Origin: Frankiaceae bacterium
GTDB lineage: Bacteria > Actinomycetota > Actinomycetes > JAFAQI01
Length of the DNA: 36,360 bases
NCBI GenBank assembly: GCA_025929365.1
Contig: JAICMG010000012.1
Span: forward strand, 1-36,360
Reading direction: 5' to 3'
Positions 6,795 to 15,198 of the stretch are shown one piece after another. Each line of letters starts with the position of its first letter. Position 1 is the stretch's first letter. Both the position numbers and the translations under genes were made by a program. The notes beneath the pieces were generated by a model. The model was not told the origin of the DNA. It ran no database searches and saw only the letters and a program-made list of their open reading frames with translations.

Positions 6795-7861
6795 GGACCG
6801 TGCACTTCGTCGTGCCGGCAGACATCGACGACCCTGCGCGACCGAGCGGCGGCAACGTCTACGACCGCAAGGTCATCGACCGCCTGACGACGTGCGGATG
6901 GGACATCCACGAACACGCGATTGCGGGAAGCTGGCCGCGTCCCGACGAGGCGGCCGAGCGCGAGCTCGCCCGGACGCTCACTCGGATCCCGGACGACTCG
7001 GTCGTCGTCATCGACGGCTTGATCGCCGCCACCGCGGCAACCTGCATGGTGCCTGCCACCGCACGGCTACGAGTCGTCGTGCTCATGCACCTCCCGCTCG
7101 GTCACCAACCGCCTGGGCACGAGGTGCCACTCGCGCGTGAACGCGAGCACGCCGTTCTCGCGGCAGTTTCGGCGACCATCGCGACCAGCGAGTGGACCCG
7201 CCACCTTCTGTCGACCACGTACGCCGACCTCGATCCCCGCCGTATCCATGTCGCAGCACCAGGCGTCGAGCCTGCCGCCGAGGCAGTCGGTAGCCACGAC
7301 GGCGGCCGGCTGCTGTGCGTCGCCGCGATCACACGGCACAAGGGGCCCGACCTGCTACTCGACGCGCTGTCGACGCTCACCGACCTGCCGTGGCACTGCA
7401 CGTGCGTCGGCGTGCTGGACCGGGAGCCGGACTTCGCCGCCGAGCTGCGGTATCGAGCCGAGCACGACGGGCTCGCGGAGCGGATCACCTTCACCGGGCC
7501 CATCGTCGGCGCCGACCTCGACCGGCACTACGCGGCAGCCGACCTCCTCGTGCTGCCCTCGCGGGGCGAGACCTACGGCATGGTGCTCACCGAGGCGCTC
7601 GCCCACGGCGTACCGGTCGTCGCGAGCACGGTCGGCGGCGTCCCCGACACGATCGGCCACGTCGACGGCGGCCGCCGACCCGGGCTCCTGGTCCCGCCGG
7701 ACGACGCCCCCGCCCTCGCGGCAGCGATCGGCCGCTGGCTGACCGACGAGGAGCTGCGCGCCGCCCTCCGCGGGACCGCCGCGCTGCGCCGCGCGACGCT
7801 GCACTCGTGGTCGTCGACCGCTGATCGCGTGGCCGACGTGATCTCCGCCGTCGCGGCGTGA
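6791..7861 (+). CDS. Glycosyltransferase family 4 (GT-B)
   Basis: A 356-residue protein from GTG 6791, which overlaps the PTPS-like stop by 4 nt. The N-terminal half has a [10 protein letters not shown] segment like other GT4 acceptor domains. The C-terminal half has the donor-site signature [20 protein letters not shown] and the E-x7-E block [23 protein letters not shown], then GLLVPPDD. It is expected to be a cytoplasmic retaining transferase using a nucleotide sugar. The acceptor cannot be predicted; within this gene set a pyrimidine or pterin polyol intermediate is the obvious candidate (inference). The stop overlaps a possible GTG start of the RibD-type gene. Confidence 0.9.
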   Translation: MRTVHFVVPADIDDPARPSGGNVYDRKVIDRLTTCGWDIHEHAIAGSWPRPDEAAERELARTLTRIPDDSVVVIDGLIAATAATCMVPATARLRVVVLMHLPLGHQPPGHEVPLAREREHAVLAAVSATIATSEWTRHLLSTTYADLDPRRIHVAAPGVEPAAEAVGSHDGGRLLCVAAITRHKGPDLLLDALSTLTDLPWHCTCVGVLDREPDFAAELRYRAEHDGLAERITFTGPIVGADLDRHYAAADLLVLPSRGETYGMVLTEALAHGVPVVASTVGGVPDTIGHVDGGRRPGLLVPPDDAPALAAAIGRWLTDEELRAALRGTAALRRATLHSWSSTADRVADVISAVAA

Positions 7862-7926
7862 ACCGGTTCGCGCCGCGGATCGTGACATTGGGCATGGACC
7901 GCTGCGGCTCGCCGAAGGGGCCGCGC

Positions 7927-8643
7927 ATGGCTGAGCGTCCCTACACCGTGCTCAGCTGCGGGATGTCGATCGACGGCTACATCGACAGCCCCGCGATCGA
8001 CCGGCTGCCGCTGTCCAACGACGCCGACTTCGACCGCGTCGACGGTGTGCGTGCGGACTGCGACGCGATCATGGTCGGCGCCGCCACGGTACGCAATGAC
8101 AACCCTCGCCTCCTTGTGCGCTCCCCTCAGCGCCGCCGGCAACGGCAAGCCCTCGGTCTGCCCGTCTCGCCGGTCAAGGTGACGGTCACCAACACGGGTC
8201 GACTCGACCCGTGCGCACCGTTCTTCACGGTGGGGGGGGTGGACAAGCTGGTCTACTGCGCGACCGCCGTGGTGGCCGCCACCCGCGAACGACTCAGCGA
8301 TGTCGCCACCGTGATCGACGCCGGCGCAGCCGTCTCGATGCGCTGGATCGCCGAGGATCTCCATCGGCGCGGCATCACCACGCTGCTCGTCGAAGGCGGC
8401 GGAAGCGTGCACACGCAGTTCCTCACCGCCGACCTCGCCGACGAGCTACAACTCGTCGTCGCCCCCTTGTTCGTGGGCGACCCGCAGGCACATCGGTTCG
8501 TCAACGAAGGCACGTTCCCCTGGCAGCCCGGGCGGCGCGCCCACCTCGCCGAAGTGCGCCAGATCGGCGACGTCGTCCTCCTTCGCTACGCCCTGTCCGC
8601 ACGGTCGGCCTACGCCGAGGGTGCGCTGCGGGAAGCCCGATGA
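7927..8643 (+). CDS. RibD C-terminal-type pyrimidine reductase (stand-alone)
   Basis: A 238-residue stand-alone RibD_C/DHFR-like domain: RPYTVLSCGMSIDGYI, CDAIMVGAATVRNDNPRLLV (NADPH site), and TTLLVEGGGSVHTQFL. There is no deaminase domain. In riboflavin synthesis this domain reduces the ribosyl chain to ribityl using NADPH; archaeal and fungal enzymes act before deamination, on the direct GTP cyclohydrolase II product. ATG 7927 follows GAAGGGG and fits the domain edge; GTG 7858, overlapping the glycosyltransferase stop, would add 23 residues. It overlaps the next gene (ATGA), the RibA-type cyclohydrolase, so the two probably act in series. A run of eight G at 8232-8239 lies inside the gene. 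Confidence 0.9.
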   Translation: MAERPYTVLSCGMSIDGYIDSPAIDRLPLSNDADFDRVDGVRADCDAIMVGAATVRNDNPRLLVRSPQRRRQRQALGLPVSPVKVTVTNTGRLDPCAPFFTVGGVDKLVYCATAVVAATRERLSDVATVIDAGAAVSMRWIAEDLHRRGITTLLVEGGGSVHTQFLTADLADELQLVVAPLFVGDPQAHRFVNEGTFPWQPGRRAHLAEVRQIGDVVLLRYALSARSAYAEGALREAR

Positions 8644-9311
8644 TGGTGCCGCTTCCACCTGCGGCGATCCGCACGCAGGTCCCGCTCCCGTTGCGGTTCC
8701 CTGACGGCTTCGTCGCTCCCAGCCGGGTCATCACCTTCCACGGTCTCGTCGACGGCCGCGAGCATCTTGCGCTCGGCCTGGGCGCCTGGGCCGCACCGCA
8801 GCCCCGCCTCCGGGTTGCCGCCGTACCGCTGGTCCGCCCGCACAGCGAGTGCCTGACCGGCGATGTGTTCGGCAGCCAGCGCTGCGACTGCGGCGCGCAG
8901 CTTCGCGAGGCGGTCGAGCGCCTCACTGCCGTCGGCGGATACCTCCTCTATCTGCGTCAGGAAGGACGAGGCATCGGCCTTTACGCCAAGGTCGACGCCT
9001 ACGAGCTGCAAGACGCCGGGCTCGACACCTACGAAGCCAACCTCGCGCTAGGTCGCGCCGAGGACGAGCGCGACTACACGGTCGCGGCGCAGATGCTGCA
9101 TGCCCTGGGCGTCCAGCACATCCGGTTGCTCAGCAACAACCCGGACAAGGCGGCGCAGCTGGAGCGACTGGGGATCAGCATCGTCGGGCAGGACCCTACG
9201 GCGGTGCACCTGTCGACGGACAACGTGCGCTACCTTGCCGCCAAGGCAGGACGTGGTGCGCACACGATTGACGCAGCCGCGATCGGCCAGCCCTCTCCCG
9301 GCAACGGATGA
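8640..9311 (+). CDS. ribA: GTP cyclohydrolase II
   Basis: A 223-residue single-domain enzyme, without the fused DHBP synthase (RibB) common in actinobacterial rib operons. The zinc site is SECLTGDVFGSQRCDCG with C71, C82 and C84. The GTP site is LYLRQEGRGIGL. Tyr121 (in AYELQ) and Arg144 (in DERDYT) match the catalytic Tyr and Arg of E. coli RibA, so normal GCH II chemistry is expected: GTP to the 2,5-diamino-6-ribosylamino-pyrimidinone 5'-phosphate plus formate and pyrophosphate. ATG 8640 overlaps the RibD-type stop; ATG 8643 is also in frame. No other riboflavin genes are nearby, so this is probably a pathway-dedicated paralogue. S. coelicolor is known to hold several GCH II homologues. Confidence 0.95.
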   Translation: MMVPLPPAAIRTQVPLPLRFPDGFVAPSRVITFHGLVDGREHLALGLGAWAAPQPRLRVAAVPLVRPHSECLTGDVFGSQRCDCGAQLREAVERLTAVGGYLLYLRQEGRGIGLYAKVDAYELQDAGLDTYEANLALGRAEDERDYTVAAQMLHALGVQHIRLLSNNPDKAAQLERLGISIVGQDPTAVHLSTDNVRYLAAKAGRGAHTIDAAAIGQPSPGNG

Positions 9312-9318
9312 CCTGCGA

Positions 9319-10086
9319 TCAGCCGGCGATCTTCTCCGTCACCACCGCAAACTTCCGGACCCGCCCACTTCCCAGCCACTCGACCCACAGCACATGCGCG
9401 GCGACCAGATCGTCGTAGGCCCGCCGGCCGATCACCGGAACGATGACGCTCGCGTGTGACCGGAACGCACAGGTCATGGCGTCGGCGATGGCGCGGTGCG
9501 CCGACCCGCACTCGATCTGCCATCGCACCTGCAGGCCGGAGGCGTGCAGGCAGTCCAACATCTGCGGCAACGGCGTGAGCCAGACCGTGGCGGCATCAGG
9601 CATCCACTCGCGCTCGGCCGCGGTCAGCGGTTCGCCGACGGCGATCGTGAAGGCGAACCGCCCTCCGACCGCCAGTGCAGAGGCGATCTCGCGCACGAGC
9701 GCCGCCTGGTCCCGGAAGGCGAGCATCGTCTCCAGCAACAGCACGACGTCGTGGCTTCCGCGCGGTACCGGCGGCACGTCGCGCACCTCGAAGCGGCAGG
9801 GCAGCCCGGCAGCGCGCTCCCGGGCAAGCGCGATGGCCGCAGCGCTTCGATCCACGCCCAGGTACGTGCAGCCGAGCTCTCGGGTGATGAGTCGCCCCGG
9901 CCCGGCGACGCCGCAGCACAGATCGAGAACCGCGACGCCCGGCCCTACCCCGGCCCGCATCGCGACCGCGAGGATCTCGCTGGCGCACATGAAGCTCTCC
10001 TGGTCGACGAACTCACCGGGCGGGTACGCCTCGCACCGGGCGCGCAGCAGGGCGGCGTCGAATGGCGCCCGGTCGTCCTGTTCCAT
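9319..10086 (-). CDS. SAM-dependent methyltransferase
   Basis: A 255-residue class I methyltransferase. Motif I is VAVLDLCCGVAGPGRLITREL, followed by the acidic TYLGVDRSAAAI, RFEVRDVPPVPRGSHDVVLLLE, and LAVGGRFAFTIAVG. ATG 10086 overlaps the stop of the upstream CDP-alcohol phosphotransferase gene (ATGA), so the two form one transcript reading left. It converges on the GTP cyclohydrolase II gene with only 7 nt between stop codons. The substrate is unknown. Its coupling to a membrane enzyme and its position in the pterin-like locus suggest it methylates the pathway product. Confidence 0.85.
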   Translation of the reverse strand: MEQDDRAPFDAALLRARCEAYPPGEFVDQESFMCASEILAVAMRAGVGPGVAVLDLCCGVAGPGRLITRELGCTYLGVDRSAAAIALARERAAGLPCRFEVRDVPPVPRGSHDVVLLLETMLAFRDQAALVREIASALAVGGRFAFTIAVGEPLTAAEREWMPDAATVWLTPLPQMLDCLHASGLQVRWQIECGSAHRAIADAMTCAFRSHASVIVPVIGRRAYDDLVAAHVLWVEWLGSGRVRKFAVVTEKIAG

Positions 10087-12506
10087 CAGCCGGGCGGCGC
10101 CTGCGCACTGATGGTCCGGGCCGGCGGCGGCGGTGTCCCGTACGCGTCGAGGAAGCGGTTGCGGAAGGCGCTCATCGGCCAGACCGGCGCATGCCGGCCC
10201 GGGAGCAATCCGGGATCCCACCGCCACGGGTCGAGCGCGGCGATGACTTGCGGGTCGTGGGCGATGACCATCACGGGAACGTCGTGATTGGCGGCGTCGC
10301 CGCTGACCACCGTGGCCGGCTGGTGGTCGCCGAGGGCGATGACCACGAGCTTGTCGTCGTGCGCTCGCTGGATGAACGAGGTCAGCGCCGCCATGGAGTA
10401 CTGGATCGACTGGCCGTAGGCAGCCTGCACACTGCTGGCGCTTCGCCACACGACGTCCGGGCCGGGACGCTCGGCCGCCATCGGTGCGTAGATCGTGCCG
10501 TCTCCAAGGGCGCGCCACGGGACCATGCTCGGCAATGGCGCCCACGGCGTGTGACTGGAATCGAGGTCGATCTCGGCCATGACCGGCTTGTGGTGCGGGC
10601 GGGCCAGCTCGCGTTGGTAGAAGGCTTGCAACGTGTACTGGTCGGGGATCTTCGCGTAGCTGAAGTGCGGTCCCCGGTAGCCGACGTCGTTGATCCCGTA
10701 CATCTTGTCGAAGTGGTAGAAACCCTGGCCCTGATGCCAGGGACGCGGACTCGACGGGATGTCGACGACCGTCCGCCAGCCGGCCCGCTTGAACGCCGTG
10801 AAGAGGTTGAACCGGCTGCTGGCGGTGAGCTGGCTGTACCGCTGCTGGTTGTCGACCCACATCCCTGACTCCAGGGTCGAGTGCGCCAGCCAGCTGATCC
10901 CGCCGAAGGTCGGCGAGCGCAAGAACGCCGACCGCGCGGAGAACCCCGCCGCCTGGAGCGAGGACGTGTCCTGCCGCACCGCCGCGTCCACCGCGCCCGA
11001 GAAGGGCGTGTCCTGGACGGCGACCTGCCCATAGCTCTCGACGAAGACGATCAGCACGTCCTTGCCGCGCAGCCGGCTGAGCAGCTGCGAGGTCGGCTGC
11101 GCGGCGTACGGGTCGTACCTCGCGAGCTGCTGGTTGAACACACGCCGGTCGAGCAGCCCACTGTGCACCAGCTCGGCCTCGTCCACCGTGAGCCGTGCCG
11201 CGGACGTCGAGTCCACCGGGAGTCCGCTGCCGGTCCGGAGACCGAGCGCGAAGCAGCTGACCCAGACCGCGCTGAGCCCGGCGAGCACTCGCAGCGTCGG
11301 GGCGCGATGGCGAGCCGCGAGCCGCGTCACCCGGACGGTGGCGGCAGTGACTGCGATCACGACGACCGGGACGGCGGCGATCGCCAGGATCTCGGTCGCC
11401 CGCGCCGTGGTTCGCCCCACCGAGTCACGGAAGACGCTGAGCGCCGCCTGGAAGCTGGGCCAGTCCGTCACCGGGTTGAACGGGCGGTCGAGCACCTCAT
11501 AGAAGCCGATGTTCACCACACGCGCCACCGCGAGCACGCCGAGCAGGACACCGACGATCACCGCCCACGCGGTTCGAAGTCGCGGCGGCAGCACGAGCGC
11601 CAGCGCGACCACCGCCACGCCCTCGAGCGGGACTCGCAGGAACGTGGCAACGGTGAGCTGGCTCTGCCGATCGGGCCCGACCAGCGCCACCCAGAACAGC
11701 GCGACCGCCACCACGGTGAGCACCACCACCAGGACCCCGCGCAGCCGGCGGTCCGCGGCCGACGCCACAAACTCGCGACGCCGAGCGAAGAGCCAGACCA
11801 CGTCGCGTCCGAAGGACTCGGTGAGCAACAGGAGTGCGACGCCGGCCGCAACGAGCACCACGCTGCGAGGAACGGCGCCCGCGATGGCGACAGTGAGCAC
11901 GACGCCCTGTACGGCGCAAACCACCTTCCGCCAGTACCGGTGCGGTACGGGGGCGCGAAGCCACGGCCACACCAGGCCCGCGAACCAGACCACGTAGCGC
12001 ATCAGGCCGATCGCGAGTACCCACCAGGCCAGTGACCGCGCCACCTGCACACTGAGCGCGAGTATCAGGAACGCGTCGACTTCTCCGTCGAACCGTGCCC
12101 CCACCGCCGTCACCGAGCGGGTGCGGCGCGCCACCCAGCCGTCGCAGCCATCCAACGCGAGCGCGATCGCGGCGAGAGTCACGATCGTGGCAGTCGCGGC
12201 CGGTCGCTGGATCGCCGCCGCAACCAGCGCCGCGACACCTGCGACCACGGTGCTTCGGGTCAAGGTGACGGCGTTGGCGGGCCCGAGGCTCAGCGCTGCA
12301 GAAGCCGAGAGCGCTCGCGAAACGAGTGCGCCGACGACGACGGCGTACGCGAGGCCGACGGCCCATCCCGCAGCGGTGAGTCCCGCAGTGGCCGCGAGCA
12401 GGGAGAACAGCACGTTGGCGGCGACGATGCTCGCTACGGCACCGACCCATAACCGTCGAGCTGGCCGCACACTCCAGGACACGCGGCGCTCGCGCCACCG
12501 GTTCAT
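10086..12506 (-). CDS. CDP-alcohol phosphotransferase fused to LtaS/sulfatase-like domain
   Basis: An 806-residue membrane enzyme. Residues about 75-230 form a CDP-alcohol phosphotransferase with a perfect D-G-x2-A-R-x8-G-x3-D-x3-D motif (D122 to D144). Several further membrane segments follow (about 240-420). Residues about 480-790 form an alkaline phosphatase/sulfatase-like domain of the LtaS type: metal Glu in IVFVESYG, a Ser/Thr-rich nucleophile region FGGISWLAHSTLESG, DSSHTPWAP, and IALGDHQP with the Asp-His metal pair. The two halves suggest making a phospho-alcohol lipid and then transferring or cleaving a phospho-group on the outer membrane face (inference). ATG 12506 is chosen because 12551 would overlap the divergent methyltransferase. 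Confidence 0.85.
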   Translation of the reverse strand: MNRWRERRVSWSVRPARRLWVGAVASIVAANVLFSLLAATAGLTAAGWAVGLAYAVVVGALVSRALSASAALSLGPANAVTLTRSTVVAGVAALVAAAIQRPAATATIVTLAAIALALDGCDGWVARRTRSVTAVGARFDGEVDAFLILALSVQVARSLAWWVLAIGLMRYVVWFAGLVWPWLRAPVPHRYWRKVVCAVQGVVLTVAIAGAVPRSVVLVAAGVALLLLTESFGRDVVWLFARRREFVASAADRRLRGVLVVVLTVVAVALFWVALVGPDRQSQLTVATFLRVPLEGVAVVALALVLPPRLRTAWAVIVGVLLGVLAVARVVNIGFYEVLDRPFNPVTDWPSFQAALSVFRDSVGRTTARATEILAIAAVPVVVIAVTAATVRVTRLAARHRAPTLRVLAGLSAVWVSCFALGLRTGSGLPVDSTSAARLTVDEAELVHSGLLDRRVFNQQLARYDPYAAQPTSQLLSRLRGKDVLIVFVESYGQVAVQDTPFSGAVDAAVRQDTSSLQAAGFSARSAFLRSPTFGGISWLAHSTLESGMWVDNQQRYSQLTASSRFNLFTAFKRAGWRTVVDIPSSPRPWHQGQGFYHFDKMYGINDVGYRGPHFSYAKIPDQYTLQAFYQRELARPHHKPVMAEIDLDSSHTPWAPLPSMVPWRALGDGTIYAPMAAERPGPDVVWRSASSVQAAYGQSIQYSMAALTSFIQRAHDDKLVVIALGDHQPATVVSGDAANHDVPVMVIAHDPQVIAALDPWRWDPGLLPGRHAPVWPMSAFRNRFLDAYGTPPPPARTISAQAPPG

Positions 12507-12529
12507 CGAACCGTCAGCGACGGCGGGAC

Positions 12530-13228
12530 GTGGTACTCGGTGTGCAGGCATCGAGCCAGGCGGAGCAGACGCGGGAGCGCCTGATCGAGACCTACCGGCA
12601 CAAAGCGAGGCGCTATGACCTCACCGCCCGGCTCTCCCCTGTGCCCGGCTACCCGCAGCACCGGCTGCGACTGCGCGCAGTACGCGCGCTGAACCTGCGT
12701 CCGGGCGACTTCGTCGTCGACGTGGCATGTGGCACCGGTCTCAACTTCCCGCTGATCCAGCGGGCGATCGGGCCGGACGGCCGGATCGTCGGCGTGGACA
12801 TGACCGACGCGATGCTCGCAAGGGCGCAGGAACGAATCGAGAGCAGCGGCTGGCGCAACGTCAGCCTCGTGCTGTCCGACGCCGCGGAGTTCGAGTTTCC
12901 GACCGGCGCCGACGCGATCGTGTCCACGTACGCGCTCACGCAGGTACCCGACTCGGCCGCGGTCATTCGCCACGGCGCCGCGGCGCTGTCCGAGGGCGGC
13001 CGGTGCGTCGTGCTGGATCTCAAAATCCCGGGCACCGCGCCGCGATGGCTGACGCAGCTCGGTGCCGCCGCCATCCGGCCGTTCGCCGGCATCGACGAGT
13101 GGATGGCACGCCGCCCATGGGAGACGATCCGCGCGGCGATGCGCCAAGACCTCACCGAGGTGTCGTGGAGCGAGCCGTGCCTCGGCACCGCGTTCCTCGG
13201 CGTCGGCTCACGCGGCCGAACGCGCTAG
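12530..13228 (+). CDS. SAM-dependent methyltransferase (UbiE-like)
   Basis: A 232-residue class I methyltransferase. An N-terminal TYRHKARRYDLTARL segment resembles UbiE/COQ5-type enzymes. Motif I is FVVDVACGTGLNFPLI, then IVGVDMTDAMLARAQERI, SLVLSDAAEFEFP, and the post-motif LSEGGRCVVLDLKIPG. GTG 12530 has GGCGGGA just upstream; GTG 12542 is an alternative. It is divergent from the phosphotransferase gene, with only 23 nt between the two start codons. The next gene, a UPF0104 membrane protein, starts 24 nt after its stop. The substrate is unknown; lipid-linked or quinone-like substrates are usual for this type. Confidence 0.85.
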   Translation: MVLGVQASSQAEQTRERLIETYRHKARRYDLTARLSPVPGYPQHRLRLRAVRALNLRPGDFVVDVACGTGLNFPLIQRAIGPDGRIVGVDMTDAMLARAQERIESSGWRNVSLVLSDAAEFEFPTGADAIVSTYALTQVPDSAAVIRHGAAALSEGGRCVVLDLKIPGTAPRWLTQLGAAAIRPFAGIDEWMARRPWETIRAAMRQDLTEVSWSEPCLGTAFLGVGSRGRTR

Positions 13229-13252
13229 CGGAGTGCGCACGCTGGTGGTGCC

Positions 13253-14218
13253 GTGAGACGCCTACGCCGGTGGGGCGGCCCGGTGGTTGCGGTCGTGGTG
13301 CTCGCCGCCGTGATCTGGCGTGTGGGCACCGGCCCGTTCGTCGACGGGGTCGAGGCCGTCGACGCCCGTGCTCTGCTGGCGGCGTCAGCGATCGTGTGCG
13401 TCACGACGCTGTGTTGCGCCTGGCGGTGGACGATCGTCGCGCGTGGCCTGGGCCTGCGGCTCCCGCTGCCGACGGCAGTGGCTGCTTACTACCGCACGCT
13501 GTTTCTCAACCTCACCTTGCCGAGCGGCATCGCCGGTGACGTCTATCGCGCCGTCGGTCACGGTCGCGCGTCGCGCGACATGAGCCGCGCCGTCCGGGCC
13601 GTGGTGTGGGAGCGCACCGCCGGGCAGGTGGTGCAGGCGGTGCTGACCGTCGGCGTCCTTCTCGTGTTGCCCTCACCGGTGCGCTCGTCGATGCCGTTCC
13701 TCGCACTGGCCGTTGTCGGCGCCACCGTCGCAGTAGTCCTGGCGAGCCGGGTATACAGCGGCGATCCGAGTTCCCGGTGGAGGCGATGGCGGGCCACCGT
13801 GACGGCCGACCTCCGAGACGGCGTACTGCGCCGTGGCGCCCTCCCTGCGGTCGTCGTCACCTCCGCCGTCATCGTCGTCGGCCAGGCGTTCGTGTTCGTG
13901 ATCGCGGCGCGGACGGTGGGTGCGACCGCGCCGCCGTCACGGCTGATGCCGCTCGCGATGCTCGCGCTGCTCGCGATGGTCCTGCCGAGCATCGCGGGTT
14001 GGGGGCCGCGTGAGGCCCTGACCGCGGTGGCGTTCTCCGCGGCCGGCCTCGGTGCGGCGCGCGGTGCCGCCGCCGCGGTCACGTACGGCGTGCTCGTGCT
14101 CGCCGCCTGCTCCCCCGGCGCGGTCGTGCTGCTCCTCGACTGGCTTCCCGGGCACTCGTCGTGGAAGATGTCACGGCCCGCAAGCAAGCAGCGAGGGAAG
14201 GTCGTCGTCCGCACATGA
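13253..14218 (+). CDS. LPG-synthase transmembrane-type (UPF0104/YbhN) protein
   Basis: A 321-residue integral membrane protein with about 8 hydrophobic segments. It shows the family's hallmark early block CCAWRWTIVARGLGL and the LFLNLTLPSGIAGDVYRAV segment, and later WGPREALTAVAFSAAGL. This is the flippase/transmembrane part related to the N-terminal half of MprF, without the aminoacyl-transferase domain. Members move or modify lipid-linked compounds. GTG 13253 is the likely start. The stop overlaps ATG of the quinone oxidoreductase gene. With the CDP-alcohol phosphotransferase next door it suggests that the product of this locus is handled at the membrane (inference). Confidence 0.85.
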   Translation: MRRLRRWGGPVVAVVVLAAVIWRVGTGPFVDGVEAVDARALLAASAIVCVTTLCCAWRWTIVARGLGLRLPLPTAVAAYYRTLFLNLTLPSGIAGDVYRAVGHGRASRDMSRAVRAVVWERTAGQVVQAVLTVGVLLVLPSPVRSSMPFLALAVVGATVAVVLASRVYSGDPSSRWRRWRATVTADLRDGVLRRGALPAVVVTSAVIVVGQAFVFVIAARTVGATAPPSRLMPLAMLALLAMVLPSIAGWGPREALTAVAFSAAGLGAARGAAAAVTYGVLVLAACSPGAVVLLLDWLPGHSSWKMSRPASKQRGKVVVRT

Positions 14219-15183
14219 AGGCTGCCGTCTATTACGAGACCGGCTCGCCCGACGTCTTCCGCTACGAGGACGTTCCCGATCCCCGGCCGGGACCCGGCGA
14301 GCTTCTTGTCGGCATCGAGGCGGTCAGCATCGAGGGCGGCGACACCCTCAACCGCCTCGGCGGGCCGATGACCGCCCACCCGCACATCGTCGGCTACCAG
14401 GCCGCGGGCACCGTCCTCGAGCTCGGCAAGGGCGTCGAGGGCTTCGCGCTCGGCGACCGCGTTGTCACAGTCGGGCTCAACGGCTCGCACGCCGAGCAGC
14501 GGGTGGTAGGGACGAGCTTCGCGTGGCACCTCCCCGACGGGCTGGGCATGAACGACGCCGCGTGCATCCCCGTGCCATACGGCACCGCGCACGACTGCCT
14601 GTTCGAGTTCGGCCGGCTGCAGCCCGGCGAGACCGCGCTGATCCACGCGGGCGCCGGCGGGGTCGGCATCGCCGCGATCCAGATGGCCAAGCGCGCCGGC
14701 GCCCGCGTGCTCGCCACCGCATCCAGCGACGAGCGGCTGGAGCGGCTCAAGCCGCTGGGCCTCGACGAGGGCATCAACTACGCCACCGGTGACTTCGTCG
14801 CGGAATGCCGACGACTCACCGACGGCCGCGGTGCCGACGTCATCGTCGACTCGGTCGGCGGCGCGAACCTGCAGGGAAGCCTCGCTGCACTCGCCTACCG
14901 CGGCCGGTGCATCACCGTCGGCGACGCCGGCCGATCCGTCGGCGAACCACTCGACGTCTCAGGGCTGCGGGGCAACAACCAGAGCCTGACCGGCGTCTTC
15001 CTCGGCGGCGAGCTGTTCATGGGCACCCGCGCGCACGCGATGATCGCCGACCAGATCGAGGCCGTGGCGTCGGGCGCCCTGAAGGTCGTCATCGACCGCA
15101 CGTTCCCCCTGGCGGAGGCCGCCGAGGCCCACCGTTACATCGAGAGCCGTCAGGCCTTCGGGCGGGTCGTCCTCATCCCGTAG
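14215..15183 (+). CDS. NADPH:quinone oxidoreductase-like MDR protein
   Basis: A 322-residue zinc-independent medium-chain reductase of the quinone oxidoreductase type: MKAAVYYETGSPDVFRYEDVPDPRPGPGELLV, GDRVVTVG, PVPYGTAHDCLF, and the nucleotide loop AGAGGVGIAAIQMAKRAGARVLATASSDER. The Ser/Arg pattern after strand 2 fits NADPH. There are no zinc-binding cysteines. ATG 14215 overlaps the UPF0104 gene stop (ATGA), so the two are probably cotranslated. It may reduce a pathway intermediate or be a general quinone/enal reductase. It is the last gene of this plus-strand run and converges on the SCO6745-like gene across a 15-nt gap. Confidence 0.9.
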   Translation: MKAAVYYETGSPDVFRYEDVPDPRPGPGELLVGIEAVSIEGGDTLNRLGGPMTAHPHIVGYQAAGTVLELGKGVEGFALGDRVVTVGLNGSHAEQRVVGTSFAWHLPDGLGMNDAACIPVPYGTAHDCLFEFGRLQPGETALIHAGAGGVGIAAIQMAKRAGARVLATASSDERLERLKPLGLDEGINYATGDFVAECRRLTDGRGADVIVDSVGGANLQGSLAALAYRGRCITVGDAGRSVGEPLDVSGLRGNNQSLTGVFLGGELFMGTRAHAMIADQIEAVASGALKVVIDRTFPLAEAAEAHRYIESRQAFGRVVLIP

Positions 15184-15198
15184 CGAACTGCGGCTGTC

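Noticed and set aside
10086-12506. Possible assembly artefact joining two genes
   Set aside because: The frame is continuous with membrane segments linking the two domains, and no ribosome site or start stands out between them. A true fusion is the simpler reading.
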